Source: Arachis hypogaea
Lineage: Eukaryota; Streptophyta; Magnoliopsida; Fabales; Fabaceae
DNA: 64,000 bases
Direction of reading: 5' to 3'
NCBI RefSeq assembly: GCF_003086295.3
Contig: NC_092040.1
Location: 56,771,559 to 56,835,558 of the forward strand
The position numbers and the translations under genes are program-made. Position 1 is the first letter of the stretch, and the number at the start of each line of letters is the position of its first letter. Under the pieces are notes generated by a model. It saw nothing but the letters and a program-made list of their open reading frames with translations. It made no database searches and was not told where the DNA came from. This document shows, in pieces, positions 1-8,374 of the stretch.

Positions 1-1293
1 TTGGAAATTGACGACGTAACTTGGCGTTGAATGCCAAGTACATGCTGCTGTTTGGAGTTAAACGCCAGAAACACGTCATGATCCGGAGTTGAACGCCCAA
101 AACACGTTATAACTTGGGGTTCAACTCCAAGAAAAGCCTCAGCTCGTGGATAGATCAAGCTCCGCCCAAGCATACACCAAGTGGGCCCCGGAAGTGGATT
201 TATGCATCAATTACTTACTCATGTAAACCCTAGTAGCTAGTCTAGTATAAATAGGATAAGTTACTATTGTATTAGACATCTTTTGACAGTTTAATCTTTG
301 GACTTTGTAGTCTTTGATCATTCGGTCTCTTGATCATGGAGAGGGCTGGCCATTCGGCCATGCCTGAACTTTTCACTTTTGTATTTTCAACAGTGGAGTT
401 TCTACACACCATAGATTAAGGGTGTGGAGCTCTACTGTACCTCAAGTTTCAATACAATTATTATTATGTTCTATTCAACTCTCTTCTATTCTTATTCCAA
501 GATATACGTTGCATAACACTTTGATGAATGTGATGATCCGTGACACTCATCATCATTCTCACCTATGAACGCGCGTGACTGACAACCACTTTCGTTCTAC
601 TTTAGGCTGGGCGCATATCTCTTAGATTTCCCAACAGAATCTTCGTGGTATAAGCTAGATAGATGGCGGCATTCATGAGGGTCCGGAAAGTCTAAACCTT
701 GTCTATGGTATTCCGAGTAGTATTCTGGGATTGAATGACTATGACGAGCTTCAAACTCCTGAAGGCTGCGCGTGATGACAAGCGCAAAAGAATCAAGGGA
801 TTCTATTCCAACCTGATTGAGAACCGACAGATGATTAGTCGTGCTGTGACAGAGCATAGGAACGTTTTCACTGAGAGGATGGGATGTAGCCATTGACAAC
901 GGTGATGCCCTACATACAGCTTGCCATGGAAAGGAGTAAGAAGGATTGGATGAATGTAATAAAAAAGTAGAGATACGAGAGGAGCACAGCATCTTCATAC
1001 GCCTATCTGAAATTCCCACTATTGATTTACACAAGTATTTTTATCCCTTTTTATTTTATATTTATTATTAATTTTCGAACTCATCATAAACCAATTTAAT
1101 CTGCCTAGCTGAGATTTACAAGGTGACCATAGCTTGCTTCATACCAACAATCTCTGTGGGATCGACCCTTACTCACGTAAGGTATTACTTGGATGACCCA
1201 GTACATTTGCTGGTAAAGTTGAACGGAGTTGTGGAAAGAAAAAGCTTCTCTAACAGTGCCTGGAATTATTGTTGATCACAATTTCATCCACCA
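1..1293 (+). mobile_element. 5' LTR of element A (left end outside window)
   Basis: This stretch matches 8731-10021 almost base for base, with about twenty differences and one small indel, so it is the 5' LTR of the element whose 3' LTR is complete at 8375-10021. The window starts inside it, about 355 bases after its expected TGATGAGCGG start. A TATA box (TATAAATA, 246-253) fits the U3/R promoter. GGCGTTnAACGCC-like palindromes lie at about 20-140. The LTR ends CCACCA, directly followed by the primer binding site. The minus-strand reading frame at 597-1034 recurs in the other LTR copies and has no recognisable domain, so I do not call it a gene. Confidence 0.93.
246..253 (+). promoter_or_regulatory. 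TATA box of element A 5' LTR
   Basis: TATAAATA in the context CTAGTATAAATAGG. The same box occurs at 8975-8982 in the 3' LTR. It lies in the expected LTR promoter position, upstream of the gag leader. Confidence 0.6.
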
Positions 1294-1299
1294 AGTTTT

Positions 1300-1317
1300 T
1301 GGCGCCATTGCCGGGGA
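1300..1317 (+). promoter_or_regulatory. primer binding site of element A (tRNA-Asp type)
   Basis: TGGCGCCATTGCCGGGGA starts six bases after the LTR end. It differs at one position from the sequence complementary to the 3' end of tRNA-Asp, the primer known for Athila-type Ty3 elements. A copy matching that sequence exactly is at 18737-18754 on the minus strand. Confidence 0.88.
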
Positions 1318-2840
1318 TTGTTCGAGTATGGACAACTGACAGTTCATCTTGTTGCTCAGATTAGGTAATTTTCTTTTCAAAAACTTTTTCAAAATTTTTC
1401 TTTTTCGTTTTACCAAAAATATTTTCGAAAAAAATAATAAAAATCCGAAAAAAAATTAGAAAATCATAAAAATTAAAAATATTTTGTGTTTCATGTTTGA
1501 GTCTTGAGTCAATTTTTAAGTTTGGTGTCCATTGCATGCTTTAAAAATTTTTCTTGCATTTTTCGAAAATCTCATGCATTCATAGTGTTCTTCATGATCT
1601 TCAAGTTGCTCTTGACAAGTCTTCTTGTTTGATCTTGATGATTTCTTGTTTTGTGTTGTTTGTTATTTTTCATATGCATTTTTTGTTTGTTAGAGTCCAT
1701 GCATTAAAGATTTCTAAGTTTGGTGTCTTACATGTTTTCTTTGCATCAAAAATTTTTCAAAAATATGTTCTTGATGTTCATCATGATCTTCAAAGTGTTC
1801 TTGGTGTTCATCTTAACATTCATAGTGTTCTTGCATGCATTATGTGTTTGATCCAAAATTTACATGTTTTGGGTCATGTTTGTGTTTTTCTCTCTCATAA
1901 TTAAAATATTCAAAATTCAAAAAAATATCTTTTCCTTATTTTTCTCCAAATTTTCGAAAATTTGAGTTGACTTAGTCAAAAATTTTCAAAATTAGTTGTT
2001 TCTTACAAGTCAAGTCAAATTTTCAATTTTAAAAATCTTATCTTTTCAAAATCTTTTTCAAAAATTATATCTTTTTCATTTTTTTCTATTTTTCAAAAAA
2101 ATTTCAAAAATCTTTTTCAAAATATTTTCAAAATCTTTTTCCTATCTTTACATCTAATTTTCGAAATTTAGCTAACAATTAATGTGATTGGTTCAAAAAT
2201 TTGAAGTTTGTTACTTGCTTGTTAAGCAAGGTTCAATCTTTAAATTCTAGAATCTTATCTTGTAGTGTCTTGTTAGTTAAGTCTTTTTAAAAAAAATTAA
2301 ATCTTTTTCAAACATATCTTTTTATCTTTTATCTTATCTTTTTCAAAAATTTTATCTTTTTCAAAATTTGATTTCAAAATATCTTATCTAACCTCTTATC
2401 TTCTTATCTTTTCAAATTTGATTTTAAAATCTTTTTCAACTAACTAATTAACTTTTTGTTTGTTTCTTATCTTTTTCAAAACCACCTAACTACTTTTCCC
2501 TCTCTAATTTTCGAAAATATCTCATCTCGTTTTCAAAAATTCTTTTTGTTTTAAATTTTAATTTTAATCTTATCTTATCTCTAATTTTCGAAAATTACTA
2601 ACCCCTTTTTCAAAATTATTTTCGAAATTCTCCCTCTCTTTTCTTCTTCTATTTATTTATTTAATTACTAACACTTCTCTTCACCTCTCTTCATCTAAAA
2701 TCCGAACCCAATATATCCCTTGTGTTTGGATTCTTCACTTTTCTTTCTTCTACCCCCTTTTCTTTTTCTACTAACATAAAGGAATCTCTATACTGTGACA
2801 TAGAGGATTCCTCTTCTTTTCTTGTTTTCTTCTCTTTCAT
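1318..2840 (+). other. long untranslated leader of element A
   Basis: About 1.5 kb between the primer site and the gag start, with no supportable gene. It is strongly T- and A-rich, built from repeats of TCTTTTTCAAAAT and CTTATCTTTT, with recurrent TTTTCGAAAA palindromes (for example near 1559, 1952, 2508 and 2586). Two copies of TAAGTTTGGTGT lie at 1517-1528 and 1715-1726. The 116-aa frame at 1554-1904 is low-complexity and is not counted as a gene. Confidence 0.75.
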
Positions 2841-4157
2841 ATGAGTAGGAATAAGGATAAAGGCACCCTTGTTGAAATTGATCCAGAACCTGAAAGGACT
2901 CTGAAGAGAAAATTAAGAGAAGCTAAGTTACAACAATCTAAAGGTAACCTTTCAAAAATATTAGAACAAGAGAAGGAGATGGCAGCCGAAAATAATAATA
3001 ATGCAAGGAGAATGCTTGGTGACTTTACAAAGCCAACGTCCAAATTTGATGGAAGAAGCATCTCCATTCCTGCCATTGGAGCCAATAATTTTGAGCTGAA
3101 ACCTCAGTTAGTTGCCTTAATGCAACAAAACTGCAAGTTTTATGGACTTCCATCTGAAGATCCTTACCAGTTTTTAACTGAGTTCTTGCAGATCTGTGAG
3201 ACTGTAAAGACGAATGGAGTTGATCCTGAAGTCTACAGACTCATGCTTTTCCCCTTTGCTGTAAGAGACAGAGCTAGAATATGGTTGGATTCACAACCCA
3301 AGGATAGCCTGGACTCCTGGGATAAGCTGGTCACTGCCTTCTTGGATAAATTCTTTCCTCCTCAAAAGCTGAGCAAGCTGAGAGTGGATGTTCAAACCTT
3401 CAAACAAAAAGATGGTGAATCCCTCTATGAAGCTTGGAAAAGATACAAGCAGCTGACCAAAAGATGTCCATCTAACATGTTTTCAGAATGGACCATATTA
3501 GATATATTCTATTATGGTCTATCTGAATTTTCGAAAATGTCATTGGACCATTCTGCAGGTGGATCTATTCACCTAAAGAAAATGCCTGAAGAGGCTCACG
3601 AACTTATTGACATGGTTGCAAACAACCAATTCATGTACACTTCTGAGAGGAATTCCATGAATAATGGGATACCTCAGAAGAAAGGAGTTCTTGAAATTAA
3701 TGCTCTGAATGCCATATTGCCTCAGAACAAAGTGTTGACTCAGCAAGTCAACATGATCTCTCAAAGTCTGAATGGATGGCAAAATGCATCCAATAGTACT
3801 AAAGAGGCAGCTTCTGAAGAAGCTTATGATCCTGAGAACCCTGCAATGGCAGAGGTTAATTACATGGGTGAACCTTATGGAAACACCTATAACTCATCAT
3901 GGAGAAATCATCCAAATTTCTCATGGAAGGATCAACAAAAGCCTCAACAAGGCTTTAACAATGGTGGGCATAATAGGCTGAGCAATAGCAAGCCATATCC
4001 ATCATCTTCTCAGCAACAGACAGAGAATTCTGAACAAAACACTTCTAATTTAGCCAATCTAGTCTCTGATCTGTCAAAGGCCACTTTCAGTTTCATGAAT
4101 GAAACAAGATCCTCCATCAGAAATCTAGAGGCACAAATGGGCCAGCTGAGTAAGTAA
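2841..4157 (+). CDS. gag: Athila-type Ty3 gag polyprotein (element A)
   Basis: A 438-codon frame encoding a retrotransposon capsid protein, which would package element RNA into cytoplasmic particles. The core (about residues 80-230) carries the plant retrotransposon gag signature: a NFELKPQL-like segment, FPFAVRDRARIWLDS, then FLDKFFPPQKL and QKDGESLYEAWKRYK. The C-terminal part is Asn/Gln/Ser-rich, and I see no CCHC zinc knuckle. The ATG at 2841 follows a pyrimidine-rich leader and is the first ATG in this frame. The TAA at 4155-4157 lies in the same frame as the protease ORF that follows, with an open frame between them, so the stop looks like a single nonsense change or a readthrough site inside one gag-pro ORF. 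The gag frame itself has no frameshift. Confidence 0.9.
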   Translation: MSRNKDKGTLVEIDPEPERTLKRKLREAKLQQSKGNLSKILEQEKEMAAENNNNARRMLGDFTKPTSKFDGRSISIPAIGANNFELKPQLVALMQQNCKFYGLPSEDPYQFLTEFLQICETVKTNGVDPEVYRLMLFPFAVRDRARIWLDSQPKDSLDSWDKLVTAFLDKFFPPQKLSKLRVDVQTFKQKDGESLYEAWKRYKQLTKRCPSNMFSEWTILDIFYYGLSEFSKMSLDHSAGGSIHLKKMPEEAHELIDMVANNQFMYTSERNSMNNGIPQKKGVLEINALNAILPQNKVLTQQVNMISQSLNGWQNASNSTKEAASEEAYDPENPAMAEVNYMGEPYGNTYNSSWRNHPNFSWKDQQKPQQGFNNGGHNRLSNSKPYPSSSQQQTENSEQNTSNLANLVSDLSKATFSFMNETRSSIRNLEAQMGQLSK

Positions 4158-5156
4158 GTCATTGAAACTCCTCCCAGTATTCTCCCAAGCAATACAGAAG
4201 AGAATCCAAAAGGAGAGCGCAAGGCCATTGATGTGATCAATGTGGCCGAATGCACAAGGGAGGAGGAGGATGAAAATCCTAGTGAGGAAGACCTCCTGGG
4301 ACGTCCTTCAAGCAAGAAGGAGTTTCCTACTAAGGATCCAAAGGAATCTGAGGCTCATACAGAGACCATAGAGATTCCATTAAATCTCCTTCTGCCATTC
4401 ATGAGCTCTGAAGACTATTCTTCCTCTGAAGAGGATGAAGATGTGACTGGAGAGCAAGTTGCTCAATACTTAGGAGCTATCATGAAGCTAAATGCCAAGT
4501 TGTTTGGTAGTGAGACTTGGGAAAGTGAACCTCCCTTGCTCATTAATGAACTAGATACCTGGATTCAGAAAACTTTACCTCAAAAGAAACAAGATCCTAG
4601 CAAGTTCTTAATACCTTGTACCATAGGCACCATGACCTTTGAAAAGGATCTATGTGATCTGGGGTCAGGGATAAATCTTATGCCACTCTCTGTAATGGAG
4701 AAGCTGGGGATCATTGAGGTACAGCCTGCCTTGTTCTCATTACAATTGGCAGACAAGTCATTAAGGCAAGCTTATGGAATAGTGGAGGACGTGTTAGTAA
4801 AGGTTGAAGGCCTTTACATCCCTGCTGATTTCATAATCTTAGACACTGGGAAGGAGGAGGATGAATGCATCATCCTTGGAAGACCTTTCCTAGCCACAGC
4901 AGGAGCTGTGATAGATGTCAATAGAGGTGAACTAGTCCTTCAAATGAATAGGGACTACCTTGTGTTTAAGGCACATGGCCATCCCTCTGTAACAAAAGAG
5001 AGTAAGCATGAAGAGCTTCTCTCAGTTCAGAGTCAAGAAAAGCCCCCACAGTCAAACTCTAAGTTTGGTGTTGTGAGGCCACAACCAAATTCTAAGTTTG
5101 GTGTTAAGACCCCATATACAAACTCTAACTTTGGTTTTGGGACTATACAACATTGA
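4158..5156 (+). CDS. pro: retropepsin-like protease half of gag-pro (element A)
   Basis: Same reading frame as gag, open from the codon after the gag stop. The first internal ATG is at 4233, giving 307 aa. An acidic linker leads to a retropepsin domain with the active-site segment DLGSGINLMPLSVMEKLG. About 65 residues later comes the flap/C-terminal ILGRPFLATAGAVIDV segment typical of Athila proteases, which cleave gag-pol. The tail holds SKFGV twice plus a related SNFGF. The SKFGV codons spell the TAAGTTTGGTGT motif that recurs in non-coding DNA. No reverse transcriptase, RNase H or integrase follows, so element A cannot copy itself unaided. If the stop at 4155 is not read through, this half would need internal initiation. 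Confidence 0.85.
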   Translation, partial: VIETPPSILPSNTEENPKGERKAIDVINVAECTREEEDENPSEEDLLGRPSSKKEFPTKDPKESEAHTETIEIPLNLLLPFMSSEDYSSSEEDEDVTGEQVAQYLGAIMKLNAKLFGSETWESEPPLLINELDTWIQKTLPQKKQDPSKFLIPCTIGTMTFEKDLCDLGSGINLMPLSVMEKLGIIEVQPALFSLQLADKSLRQAYGIVEDVLVKVEGLYIPADFIILDTGKEEDECIILGRPFLATAGAVIDVNRGELVLQMNRDYLVFKAHGHPSVTKESKHEELLSVQSQEKPPQSNSKFGVVRPQPNSKFGVKTPYTNSNFGFGTIQH

Positions 5157-5189
5157 CCTGATCACCTTTGTGGCTCCATGAGAGCCACT

Positions 5190-5234
5190 GTCAAGCTATT
5201 GACATTAAAGAAGCGCTTGTTGGGAGGCAACCCA
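5190..5234 (+). other. conserved 45-nt module ending GGGAGGCAACCC (copy 1)
   Basis: GTCAAGCTATTGACATTAAA followed by a GCGCTTGTTGGGAGGCAACC-type end, 34 bases after the protease stop. Related copies are at 62559-62605 (plus) and 59156-59199 (minus), in different elements. GTTGGGAGGCAAC can fold as a 4-bp hairpin. The function is unknown. Confidence 0.7.
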
Positions 5235-5379
5235 GTTTTATTTATCTAATTTTTATTTTATTGTTATTTTGTGTTTTATTAGGTACATGATCATGAGGAG
5301 TCACGAAAAAATCATAAAAATTAAAAACAGAATCAAAAACAGCAGAAGAAAAAAATCACCCTGGAGGAAGCACAGGCTG

Positions 5380-5590
5380 GCATTCAACGCCAGTAAGAAG
5401 CATCTGGCTGGCGTTCAACGCGAGAACAGAGCATCATTCTGGCACTAAACGCCAGGAATGTGCCTAAGAGGAAAAGCTGGCGCTGAACGCCAGTAACAAG
5501 CACCAAATTGGCGTTCAATGCCAGAAACATGCTTTACATGGGCGTTGAACGCCCAGAGTGTGCACCACACGGCGTTTAAACGCCAAAATG
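5380..5590 (+). repeat. array of GGCGTTnAACGCC-like palindromes
   Basis: Seven imperfect copies of a 13-17 bp palindrome (CTGGCGTTCAACGCCAG type) start near 5382, 5407, 5439, 5478, 5508, 5539 and 5569. They are about 25-40 bp apart with unrelated DNA between. Similar units lie in the LTRs of the same family (20-140, 8750-8870, 57475-57590) and in element E (58905-59035). Confidence 0.75.
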
Positions 5591-5642
5591 GTGTGTAAAG
5601 GCAATTTACATGCCTATTTGGTGTAGGGATGGAATTTCTTGA

Positions 5643-5700
5643 CACCTCAGGATCTGTGGACCCCACAGGATCACCTCAGGATCTGTGGACCCCACAGGAT
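5643..5700 (+). repeat. 29-bp perfect tandem duplication
   Basis: The unit starting CACCTCAGGATCTGTGG occurs twice without a mismatch at 5643-5671 and 5672-5700. Each unit contains the small inverted repeat TGTGG-ACC-CCACA. It looks like a recent duplication. Confidence 0.9.
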
Positions 5701-6057
5701 CCCCACCTACTATATTCCCACCTTACCTCCTAATCCTATTTTGTAATGACTATTCCCCATGTCACACTTCCCAACACTCTTTACCAATCACCTCAATTCC
5801 TCTTCCCAATCACCCCCTCACCACTCACATCCATCCACTCTTCCCCAGAAATCCCACCTACCTTCAAAAATTCAAAACCATTTTCCCACCCATTCCCACC
5901 CTAAATGGCCGAATAAACACTCCCCCTCTCCCTATATATACCCTTCCATTCTACTTCATTTTCACCCAACACAACCCCCTCTTCTTCCCCTTGGCCGAAC
6001 CTACCTCTCTCCCTCTCCTCCATATTTTCTTCTTCTTCTTCTTCACTTCTTCCTTCT

Positions 6058-6093
6058 ATTGCTCGAGGGCGAGCAATATTTTAAGTTTGGTGT
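6058..6093 (+). other. conserved hairpin + TAAGTTTGGTGT, third-ORF leader (element A)
   Basis: A perfect 8-bp stem (ATTGCTCG at 6058-6065 with CGAGCAAT at 6070-6077) closes an AGGG loop. Four bases later comes TAAGTTTGGTGT (6082-6093). The third ORF starts 39 bases further on. See 8337-8374 and related entries for covarying copies. Confidence 0.75.
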
Positions 6094-6131
6094 GGTAAAA
6101 GCATAAGCTTTTTGTTTTTCCATCACCATCA

Positions 6132-7364
6132 ATGGCACCCAAGGCCGGAGAATCCTCTAGAAAAGGAAAAGGGAAGACAAAAGCTTCCACCTCCGAGTCA
6201 TGGGAGATGGAAAGATTCATCTCCAAGAGCCATCAAGACCACTTCTATGATGTTGTGGCAAAGAAGAAGGTGATCCTTGAGGTCCCTTTCAAGCTCAAGA
6301 AGAATGAGTATCCGGAGATCCGACATGAGATCCAAAGAAGAGGTTGGGAAGTCCTAACCAACCCCATGCAACAAGTTGGAATCTTAATGGTTCAAGAGTT
6401 CTATGCCAATGCATGGATCACTAGGAACCATGATCAAAGTATGAACCCGAATCCAAAGAATTATCTCACAATGGTTCGGGGGAAATACTTAGATTTTAGT
6501 CCGGAAAATGTGAGGTTGGCGTTTCACTTGCCCATGATGCAAGAAGATGAACGCCCCTACACTAGAAGGGTCAACTTTAATCAAAGGTTGGACCAAGTCC
6601 TAATAGACATATGTGTGGAAGGAGCTCAATGGAAAAGAGACTCCAAAGGCAAGCCAGCTCAACTAAGAAGACTGGACCTCAAGCCTGTGGCTAGAGGATG
6701 GTTGGAGTTCATTCAACGCTCCATCATTCCTACTAGCAACCAATCTGAAGTTACTGTGGATCGGGCCATCATGATTCATAGCATCATGATTGGAGAGGAA
6801 GTAGAAGTTCATGAGGTCATCCCCAATGAAATCAAAATAGCCGACAAGCCGTCCACCATGGCAAGGCTAGCTTTTCCTCACCTTATTTGCCATCTATGTT
6901 ACTCAGCTGGAGTTATCATAGAAGGAGACATCCCCATTGAAGAGGATAAGCCCATCACCAAGAAGAGGATGGAGCAAGCAAGAGAGACCCCTCACGGCTC
7001 TCAAGAGATGCATGAGGAAGCTCATCATCAAGAAATCACTGAGATGCCTCAAGGGATGCACTTTCCTCCCAACAACTATTGGGAACAACTCAACACTTCC
7101 TTAGAAGATTTGAGCCACAATGTGGAACAATTAAGGGTGGAACATCATGAGCACTCCATCATTCTCCATGAAATAAGAGAAGATCAAAGAGCAATGAGGG
7201 AGGAGCAACAAAGGCAAGGAAGGGACATAGAAGAGCTTAAGGACATTGTTGGTCCTTCAAGAAGAAGACGCCACTACGGTGGATTCATTCCTTGTTCCTA
7301 TTTTCTTTCTGTTTTTCGGTTTTTAAGGTTGTGTTTATCTATGTTTTATGTCTCTACTTCATGA
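6132..7364 (+). CDS. third ORF of element A (putative plant transposon protein, coiled-coil tail)
   Basis: A 410-codon intact frame at the position where Athila elements carry an env-like ORF. The N-terminus is basic and Ser/Lys-rich. Residues about 60-260 resemble the plant-specific domain often annotated 'putative plant transposon protein', with segments such as RRGWEVLTNPMQQVGILMVQEFYANAW and LAFPHLICHLCYSAGV. The section from about residue 310 to 380 is Glu/Gln/Arg-rich and coiled-coil-like. The last 25 residues are hydrophobic and may be run-through. The biochemical role is unknown; a retroelement accessory or nucleic-acid-binding role is inference. Element B has a related ORF (10268-11604) with a different N-terminus and nearly the same coiled-coil DNA. 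The start is chosen for its match to the ATG-plus-basic-tail start of that relative. Confidence 0.75.
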   Translation: MAPKAGESSRKGKGKTKASTSESWEMERFISKSHQDHFYDVVAKKKVILEVPFKLKKNEYPEIRHEIQRRGWEVLTNPMQQVGILMVQEFYANAWITRNHDQSMNPNPKNYLTMVRGKYLDFSPENVRLAFHLPMMQEDERPYTRRVNFNQRLDQVLIDICVEGAQWKRDSKGKPAQLRRLDLKPVARGWLEFIQRSIIPTSNQSEVTVDRAIMIHSIMIGEEVEVHEVIPNEIKIADKPSTMARLAFPHLICHLCYSAGVIIEGDIPIEEDKPITKKRMEQARETPHGSQEMHEEAHHQEITEMPQGMHFPPNNYWEQLNTSLEDLSHNVEQLRVEHHEHSIILHEIREDQRAMREEQQRQGRDIEELKDIVGPSRRRRHYGGFIPCSYFLSVFRFLRLCLSMFYVSTS

Positions 7365-8374
7365 TCATTAGTATATAATAACCATGTCTTAAGGCTATGA
7401 ATAAATCCCATTAATCCTTCACCTCTCTTAATTTAAAAAATGTTTTAATTCAAAAGAACAAGAAGTACATGAATTTCGAATTTATCTTTGAATTTAGTTT
7501 AATTATATTGATGTGGTGACAATACTTTTTGTTTTCTGAATGAATGATTGAACAGTGCATATGTCTTTTGATATTGTTGTTTATGAATGTTAAAACTGTT
7601 GGCTCTTGAAAGAATGATGAACAAAGAAAAATGTTATTGATGATCTGAAAAATCATGAAATTGATTCTTGAAGCAAGAAAAAGCAGTGAAAAAGAAAGCT
7701 TGCGAAAAAAATGGCGAAAAAAATAGAAAGAAAAAGAAAAAGCAAGCAGAAAAAGCCAATAGCCCTTAAAACCAAAAGGCAAGGGTAAAAAGGATCCAAG
7801 GCTTTGAGCATCAATGGATAGGAGGGCCCAAGGAATTAAAATCCAGGCCTAAGCGGCTAAATTAAGCTGTCCCTAACCATGTGCTTGTGTCATGAAGGTC
7901 CAAGTGAAAAGCTTGAGACTGAGTGGTTAAAGTCGTGATCCAAAGCAAAAGAGTGTGCTTAAGAACTCTGGACACCACTAACTGGGGACTCTAGCAAAGC
8001 TGAGTCACAATCTGAAAAGGTTCACCGAGTTATGTGTCTGTGGCATTTATGTATCCGGTGGTAATACTGGAAAACAAAATGCTTAGGGCCACGGCCAAGA
8101 CTCATAAGTAGCTGTGTTCAAGAATCAACATGCTTAACTAGGAAAGTCAATAACACTATCTGAAATTCTAAGTTCCTAGAGAAGCCAATCATTCTAAACT
8201 TCAAGGGAAAAAGTGAGATGCCAAAACTGTTCAGAAGCAAAAAGCTACAAGTCCCGCTCATCTAATTAGAATTAATATTCATTGATATTTTGAAATTTAT
8301 AGTATATTCTTTTCTTTTTATCCTAATTGATTTTCAGTTGCTTGGGGACAAGCAACAATTTAAGTTTGGTGTTG
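7365..8374 (+). other. 3' non-coding internal region of element A
   Basis: No gene seen. Closely related DNA lies at 11605-12497 (element B) and, inverted, at 55776-56840 (element E), sharing segments such as GGCCACGGCCAAGACTCATA. It ends with the hairpin and TAAGTTTGGTGT motif next to the 3' LTR, so it may hold signals for plus-strand priming or transcript processing. Confidence 0.7.
8337..8374 (+). other. conserved hairpin + TAAGTTTGGTGT at 3' LTR border (element A)
   Basis: GTTGCTTG (8337-8344), loop GGGA, CAAGCAAC (8349-8356) is a perfect 8-bp stem. It is followed by TAAGTTTGGTGT (8361-8372), and the LTR starts at 8375. This is where a polypurine tract should be, yet the motif is not purine-rich. 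The stem differs from the 6058 copy by changes that keep pairing. Confidence 0.78.

Larger units (their letters stand above)
5157..6131 (+). other. non-coding hinge of element A (palindrome array, tandem repeat)
   Basis: Takes the place where reverse transcriptase and integrase would lie in a complete element. It holds, in order, the conserved 45-nt module (5190-5234), seven GGCGTTnAACGCC-like palindromes (about 5380-5590), a perfect 29-bp tandem repeat (5643-5671 and 5672-5700), a C-rich stretch, and a hairpin plus TAAGTTTGGTGT (6058-6093) just before the third ORF. The overlapping proline-rich frames at 5685-6106 have no domain and are not called. Confidence 0.75.

Noticed and set aside
597..1034. 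145-aa minus-strand frame, repeated at 9325-9747, 13483-13818, 17548-17949 and 58164-58382
   Set aside because: It occurs only because the LTR is repeated. There is no known domain, the frame breaks differently in each copy, and it lies in LTR regulatory and untranslated DNA.
5380..5590. CRISPR-like appearance of regularly spaced palindromes
   Set aside because: Plant DNA, irregular spacing, imperfect units and no cas genes. It is a palindrome array in a retrotransposon hinge.
5685..6106. Overlapping proline-rich frames
   Set aside because: They arise from C-rich low-complexity sequence in two frames at once. No domain and no conservation seen.
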